Assembly (NCBI GenBank): GCA_040079795.1
Contig: JBEBJQ010000006.1
Coordinates: 26,810 to 90,809 of the forward strand
DNA from: SXIZ01 sp040079795
GTDB taxonomy: Bacteria; Pseudomonadota; Gammaproteobacteria; Methylococcales; Methylomonadaceae
DNA length: 64,000 bases
Direction: 5' to 3'
Part shown: piece by piece, positions 60,478-64,000 of the stretch
How positions within the stretch are numbered: the stretch's first letter is position 1
Layout of the letters: the number at the start of each line of letters is the position of its first letter
Notes under the pieces: model-generated
The model's input: only the letters and a program-made list of their open reading frames with translations
Databases searched by the model: none
Told to the model about the DNA's origin: nothing
Made by a program: the position numbers and the translations under genes

Positions 60478-60668
60478 ATGCAGTCTTATGCTTGGTGGGA
60501 AAATATAATTCTGGGTGCGTTGGTGCTGATGGTGGTGGTGTTGTGGATGCAGGCTGGCGCAAAATCAGCGTTACAACGAAGCAAAAAAGTGCCTTCCGAT
60601 TGGGGGGTGTTGTGTTGCCTTTAGGTTTTGTCGTGTTGTTTGTGGTTTTTTTAATTGTGATGGTATGA
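60478..60668 (+). pseudogene. Small two-span membrane protein gene with a poly-G frameshift
   Basis: ATG 60478 opens MQSYAWWENIILGALVLMVV (first helix about 9-24), continuing to KKVPSDWG, where a run of six G (60602-60607) shifts the frame to an early stop after 48 residues. With one more G the reading continues GGVVLPLGFVVLFVVFLI (second helix) and ends at TGA 60666-60668, one base before the next ATG, giving about 63 residues. The preserved second helix and perfect junction with darP argue that the seven-G form is the real gene. It may be a mutation, a phase-variable tract or a sequencing error. Function unknown. Confidence 0.65.
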
Positions 60669-60669
60669 G

Positions 60670-61203
60670 ATGTACGAAGAAGAGTTGGATGAAAATGGCG
60701 TTGATTATTATGCGATCAGGCCTAATAAAAGCCAGATTAAAAGGGATATAGCTGAGCTTGCTGTTTTTGCGGAGGAATTGGTGGCCCTGCCTTTGGCGCA
60801 ATTGAACCAATTTGATTTGGATGTTGATTTGTTTAAAGCGCTAGTTGCCGCTGCTGGCCTGCCGTCGACAGGCGCACGTAAACGGCAAATGAAATATATC
60901 TGCGGGATGTTAAGAAAGATAGATATTGCCCCCTTACAGGAAAAGTTAGCGCGTTTGCAAAGTAAAAGCGCTCATGCGGTTAGGGAGCATCATGCGGCAG
61001 AGCGTTGGCGGGAGCAGTTACTTAACGGCGAAGAAGCGGTTTTAACTCGCTTTTTGACGGATTTTCCAGATGCGGATCGTCAGCAATTACGGCATTTGGT
61101 GCGGAGCGCAAAAAAAGAATTAACTTTGGCTGCGCCCCCCAAATATGCCCGTTTGCTGTACCGTTATCTAAAAGAATTATTAACACACGAAGAAGGTATT
61201 TAG
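60670..61203 (+). CDS. darP: Ribosome-associated protein DarP/YjgA family (DUF615)
   Basis: A 177-residue, highly charged, all-helical protein. Landmarks: RPNKSQIKRDIAELAVFAEELVAL (seen as KSQIKRDIAELAVFAEELV, about 18-36), RKRQMKYICGMLRKID (about 76-91), HAAERWREQLLNGEEAVLTRFL and the C-terminal ADRQQLRHLVRSAKKE. The family helps late 50S ribosome assembly. It starts one base after the restored stop of the small membrane gene, so they are probably co-transcribed. Confidence 0.92.
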   Translation: MYEEELDENGVDYYAIRPNKSQIKRDIAELAVFAEELVALPLAQLNQFDLDVDLFKALVAAAGLPSTGARKRQMKYICGMLRKIDIAPLQEKLARLQSKSAHAVREHHAAERWREQLLNGEEAVLTRFLTDFPDADRQQLRHLVRSAKKELTLAAPPKYARLLYRYLKELLTHEEGI

Positions 61204-61390
61204 CTGTGGCTCCTTAGACTATCTGTTGTAATGCTTAGGGTAGGTTAAGTTAAGGTCTTTTTGGTTGATCAAAGGTAAATAGCCTTGAAAATCAGAGGTT
61301 TTTTTAAAGTTAAAAATGCTATGCAAGGGGCTATTGAAAATTTATTTTAATTAATTTGCACACTAAGGTATTAATTTTTAATAGATGGTG

Positions 61391-61396
61391 TATAAT
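61391..61396 (+). promoter_or_regulatory. Candidate -10 box of the cold-shock gene
   Basis: TATAAT lies 83 bases upstream of the csp ATG, leaving a leader of about 75-80 bases. No good -35 box is present at normal spacing. A long leader is common in cold-shock genes, where it controls mRNA stability and translation. Confidence 0.4.
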
Positions 61397-61478
61397 CAAA
61401 GTTAGTGAATCTTATGTTAGATTTACTAGAGTCAATTACACAGCGCAAACGCGTAAAATTTTTAAGCAAGAGAGTAAT

Positions 61479-61688
61479 ATGTCAAATCAAGTTTCAGGTA
61501 CTGTTAAGTGGTTCAATGATGAGAAAGGTTTCGGTTTCATTGAACAAGAGGGTGGTAAAGATGTTTTCGTTCATTACAGCGCAATTAATGGCAGTGGACG
61601 TAAATCCTTAGCAGAGGGTCAAAAAGTTACTATGGAAGTAACAAATGGTCAGAAAGGGCCACAAGCTGAGAATGTTATTCCTGCTTAA
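61479..61688 (+). CDS. Cold-shock domain protein (CspA family)
   Basis: A 69-residue single-domain protein: SGTVKWFNDEKGFGFIEQ holds the RNP1 motif (KGFGFI) and DVFVHYSAI the RNP2 motif; a short C-terminal strand ends PQAENVIPA. Such proteins melt RNA secondary structure. ATG 61479 follows AGAG; the frame further upstream is the leader. It is monocistronic with its own terminator. The sequence does not tell whether it is cold-induced. Confidence 0.94.
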   Translation: MSNQVSGTVKWFNDEKGFGFIEQEGGKDVFVHYSAINGSGRKSLAEGQKVTMEVTNGQKGPQAENVIPA

Positions 61689-61729
61689 AAATTAATATGC
61701 TAGTTTTTTAGAGTGTAATAACGTCCATT

Positions 61730-61765
61730 AAACCCGCAAGCCGCAAGGCTTAGCGGGTTTTTTAT
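61730..61765 (+). terminator. Intrinsic terminator after the cold-shock gene
   Basis: AAACCCGC (61730-61737) and GCGGGTTT (61753-61760) enclose an inner AAGCC/GGCTT stem, and a TTTTTT run follows. It is 42 bases past the stop codon. Confidence 0.88.
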
Positions 61766-61795
61766 TGTCCATCGAAATATAGTAAAGTTTATCGA

Positions 61796-61846
61796 CCGCT
61801 GAAAATCTTGGAAACGTAGCGATAGCGAAGTGAAGATTTTCAGCGG
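61796..61846. repeat. 14-bp perfect inverted repeat in a 370-bp spacer
   Basis: CCGCTGAAAATCTT (61796-61809) and AAGATTTTCAGCGG (61833-61846) are perfect inverse complements around 23 bases that include CGATAGCG, a string also present in the rapA-rhlE spacer element. The rest of 61847-62055 is AT-rich with nothing recognisable. It may be a REP-like element. Confidence 0.6.
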
Positions 61847-62055
61847 AGGAGGCTGGAGAAATTCTTTTAATGTGGCGTATTTTTTAAATAAATAACCATA
61901 AAATCATTGGCTTGTATTTTTAATGGGAATTTTGTTTAATAGTTTATTGTAGCTGTTATCTCAAGGCTGTCTTAGTTTTAAATGGCTCTGGGTTATAGTT
62001 TTTAGACTCCTTAAGGTTTTAAGTTAGTGTTATTGCTTATAATTAAACCATTTTT

Positions 62056-63366
62056 TTAAACTAATCGTCCCCATAAGTCGTATTCATCGGCTTCTTCGAA
62101 TTGTACTTTTACAAAATCCCCAACTTTTAAGTGGGTTGCACCATCTATATAAACTTGCCCGTCTATTTCCGGTGCGTCGGCTTTACTTCTTGCTACTGCA
62201 CCTTCGTTAACGACTTCATCGATTAAAACTGTTTCAATTTGACCAATACGCTGTTGTAACCTGGCTGCACTAATATCCGCTTGATGTGCCATAAATCTTG
62301 CGAGTCGTTCTTCTTTGACTTCAGCTGGAATTGGATCAGGCAATGCATTTGCGGCTGCGCCATTGACGGGTGAATATGCAAACGCACCGACTCTATCGAG
62401 CTGGGCCTCACTTAAAAATGCTAATAACGCTTCAAATTCTTGTTCTGTTTCACCCGGAAATCCAACGATAAATGTACTGCGCAGGGTAATATCTGGACAA
62501 ATATTGCGCCAGGAACGGATACGCTCTAAATTGTTTTCTGCGGCAGCTGGGCGTTTCATGAGTTTCAGGATGCGGCTATTGGCATGTTGAAAGGGAATGT
62601 CCAGATAAGGTAAAATTTTGCCCTCTGCCATTAAAGGGATAATTTTATCTATGTGGGGGTAGGGGTATACATAATGCATTCTCACCCAAATGCCTAAATC
62701 CCCCAGTGCAGGGGCTAAGTCAACGATGTCTGTGCGCAAAGTGTTATTTCGCCACTGCGCGGATTGATACTTCAGGTCAACGCCATAAGCACCGGTATCT
62801 TGCGAGATAACTAAAAGCTCCTTTACGCCCGCTTTTGCCAATTTTTCGGCTTCTTGTAAAACATCAGTAATCGGCCTGCTGACCAATGATCCACGCATAG
62901 AGGGAATGATACAAAAGCTGCAATGTTGATTACAGCCTTCCGAAATTTTTAAATACCCATAGTGATCAGGGGTTAATTTAATGCCCTGTGGTGGCACAAG
63001 GTGCACAAAGGGGTCATGCGCGGGTGGTAAATATTCATGCACCGCACTGACGACTTCCTCCAGGGCATGGGCACCGGTTATTTTTAAGACTTCTGGATGC
63101 CGTGCCCTAATTTCATCGGCTCTGGCGCCAAGACAACCGGTGACAATAACCCGACCATTTTCTGCCAGTGCTTCGCCAATACTGTCCAATGATTCTTCAA
63201 CCGCAGTGTCAATGAAGCCGCAGGTATTTACGATGACTAAATCAGCATCTTGGTAGGTCGGGGAGATTTGATAACCTTCCGAGCGCAGGCGGGTTAAAAT
63301 CTGTTCGCTGTCAACCAGCGCTTTTGGGCAGCCTAAGCTGATAAATCCTATTTGTGGTGCGGTCAT
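62056..63366 (-). CDS. rimO: Ribosomal protein S12 methylthiotransferase
   Basis: RimO is a radical-SAM enzyme that adds a methylthio group to Asp89 of ribosomal protein S12. The 436-residue protein has the N-terminal UPF0004 cluster domain with three cysteines (FISLGCPKALVDSE, VNTCGFID, VTGCLGAR), the radical-SAM CxxxCxxC in SEGCNQHCSFCIIPSMRG, GFPGETEQEF, and a C-terminal TRAM domain ending VKVQFEEADEYDLWGRLV (seen as FEEADEYDLWGRLV). This end and the SLGCPK start distinguish RimO from MiaB. Confidence 0.96.
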   Translation of the reverse strand: MTAPQIGFISLGCPKALVDSEQILTRLRSEGYQISPTYQDADLVIVNTCGFIDTAVEESLDSIGEALAENGRVIVTGCLGARADEIRARHPEVLKITGAHALEEVVSAVHEYLPPAHDPFVHLVPPQGIKLTPDHYGYLKISEGCNQHCSFCIIPSMRGSLVSRPITDVLQEAEKLAKAGVKELLVISQDTGAYGVDLKYQSAQWRNNTLRTDIVDLAPALGDLGIWVRMHYVYPYPHIDKIIPLMAEGKILPYLDIPFQHANSRILKLMKRPAAAENNLERIRSWRNICPDITLRSTFIVGFPGETEQEFEALLAFLSEAQLDRVGAFAYSPVNGAAANALPDPIPAEVKEERLARFMAHQADISAARLQQRIGQIETVLIDEVVNEGAVARSKADAPEIDGQVYIDGATHLKVGDFVKVQFEEADEYDLWGRLV

Positions 63367-63455
63367 GAATGGTCTCGTTGAATCGAAAAAATCAGGCTGC
63401 TTAAATACACTAGCCTAAAAATAGCTATTGGTTTGGGTGGATAAGCGTGTTGATG

Positions 63456-63962
63456 TCACTTACGGATAATAACCGGCTTATTGGGTAGTTCGTTCACATT
63501 CTGCTCGCGCGGTGGAAAGAAGGTGGCGAGCATGGTGGTAATGCGATTAATCCCATCCAGCGCGCCAGCGCGAAAATGACCCTCACGAAACTGGTTTTGC
63601 ATGAGTTGTGCTACGGCGTTCCATTCTGCTTGGGTAACCTGTTTTGCGATTCCCCGGTCAGCGATAATATGCACTTCCTTATCCGCCAATAAAACATAAA
63701 TCAAAACGCCGCTATTGTCTTCAGTATCCCATACCCGCAGCGTTGAAAATATCTCTGTCGCCCGTTGTTGACCTGACATTCCTTGCCACACCCAAGTGGG
63801 CAGCAACGCATTTTCAATGGCAAAACGAAGTTCGCCCCGATGCTGACGTTCGGACTCGGTTATGCTGTGTTCTATTGCCAGTAATACGTTACTTGAAAAT
63901 GCCAAGCGCCAACGCCAGGGTGGAATAAAGGTATGTTTTAACCAGCGCGTAAAGTTTACCAT
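63456..63962 (-). CDS. TPM-domain protein (membrane-associated)
   Basis: A 168-residue protein. After a basic N-terminus (FTRWLKHTFIPPWRWRLAFS) it carries a TPM-type domain: IEHSITESERQHRGELRFAIENAL, RVWDTEDNSGVLIYVLLADKEVHIIADRGI (seen as NSGVLIYVLLADKEVHIIAD), then AQLMQNQFREGHFRAGAL. TPM (DUF477) proteins are envelope proteins of unclear function, sometimes phosphatase-like. The ATG overlaps the end of the upstream TPM gene by 3 bp, the common tandem arrangement with a LemA gene further upstream. Confidence 0.87.
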   Translation of the reverse strand: MVNFTRWLKHTFIPPWRWRLAFSSNVLLAIEHSITESERQHRGELRFAIENALLPTWVWQGMSGQQRATEIFSTLRVWDTEDNSGVLIYVLLADKEVHIIADRGIAKQVTQAEWNAVAQLMQNQFREGHFRAGALDGINRITTMLATFFPPREQNVNELPNKPVIIRK

Positions 63963-64000
63963 GACCCGGACGCCCCGCCGCCGCCGAAACCGCCGCCCCC
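63956..64000 (-). CDS. C-terminal end of a second TPM/YgcG-like protein (cut by window edge)
   Basis: Only 14 codons and a stop are visible: GGGGFGGGGASGSW then TAA, overlapping the next ATG. A glycine-rich tail ending in SGSW or SGRW is typical of YgcG-type TPM proteins. The main part lies outside the window, so the call rests on this tail and on the neighbouring TPM gene. Confidence 0.7.
   Translation of the reverse strand, partial: GGGGFGGGGASGSW

Noticed and set aside
1..64000. tRNA or rRNA genes and prophage
   Set aside because: No cloverleaf-like sequence, rRNA segment, integrase or phage structural gene was recognised by eye; a covariance-model scan would settle this.

Overview
The window reads as an ordinary chromosomal stretch of a gammaproteobacterium, most likely a methanotroph-type member of the Methylococcales (inference). 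This rests on family resemblance, on the truA-trpFBA-accD-folC-dedD-cvpA-purF-metZ order (known from pseudomonads and relatives), on a ThiS-ThiG fusion and on an oadGAB sodium pump. No pmo, mxa or other diagnostic methanotroph gene lies inside. I found no tRNA, rRNA, CRISPR array or intact prophage.

Layout. 1-4.5 kb: the 3' part of rapA, rhlE, a periplasmic parvulin and a small Ala/Lys-rich exported protein. 4.6-7 kb: a compact minus-strand operon of a family 2 glycosyltransferase, a free-standing acyl carrier protein and a condensation-type acyltransferase, which looks like an uncharacterised lipid or glycolipid module. 7.2-9.4 kb: lptF-lptG. 9.4-10.1 kb: an RDD membrane protein preceded by an unlisted 59-residue membrane protein. 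10.3-13.8 kb: pcnB-folK-panB-panC, a tight overlapping operon in which pcnB probably starts at AUU. 14-19 kb: a hybrid sensor kinase with five PAS domains facing an HD-GYP response regulator. 19.5-21 kb: a secreted protein and one copy of a 184-bp dispersed repeat.

21-35.3 kb is a long plus-strand housekeeping block: ydbL-like gene, rlmD, an L,D-transpeptidase, truA, a DUF2231 protein, trpF-trpB-trpA, accD, folC, a SPOR protein, cvpA, purF, metZ and a tandem PilZ protein. 35.3-38.4 kb is decayed: a DODA-type dioxygenase, a YceI protein, a broken azoreductase gene and a dead IS5-family element with TA target duplication. 38.7-42.1 kb holds oadG-oadA-oadB with a strong hairpin between oadG and oadA. 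42.1-48.3 kb has an ASCH protein, an orphan 64-residue membrane protein with its own near-consensus promoter and terminator, a flavin reductase, prfC, the second copy of the 184-bp repeat (inverted), three 31-bp-phased repeats, a lipoprotein and a 500-residue exported protein.

48.3-64 kb: a second parvulin, a GT-C-like membrane protein, trmB, a fused thiSG, a DAHP synthase gene, a double AP2-domain protein, a 2-Cys peroxiredoxin, AsmA, mutY, rdgC, a frameshifted small membrane gene ahead of darP, a cold-shock protein, rimO and two TPM-domain genes, the last cut by the window edge.

The candidates most worth following are the GT2-ACP-condensation operon, the orphan 64-residue membrane protein, the AUU start of pcnB, the ThiS-ThiG fusion and the phased repeat array. 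All product names come from reading motifs and family resemblance by eye; no database search was run.
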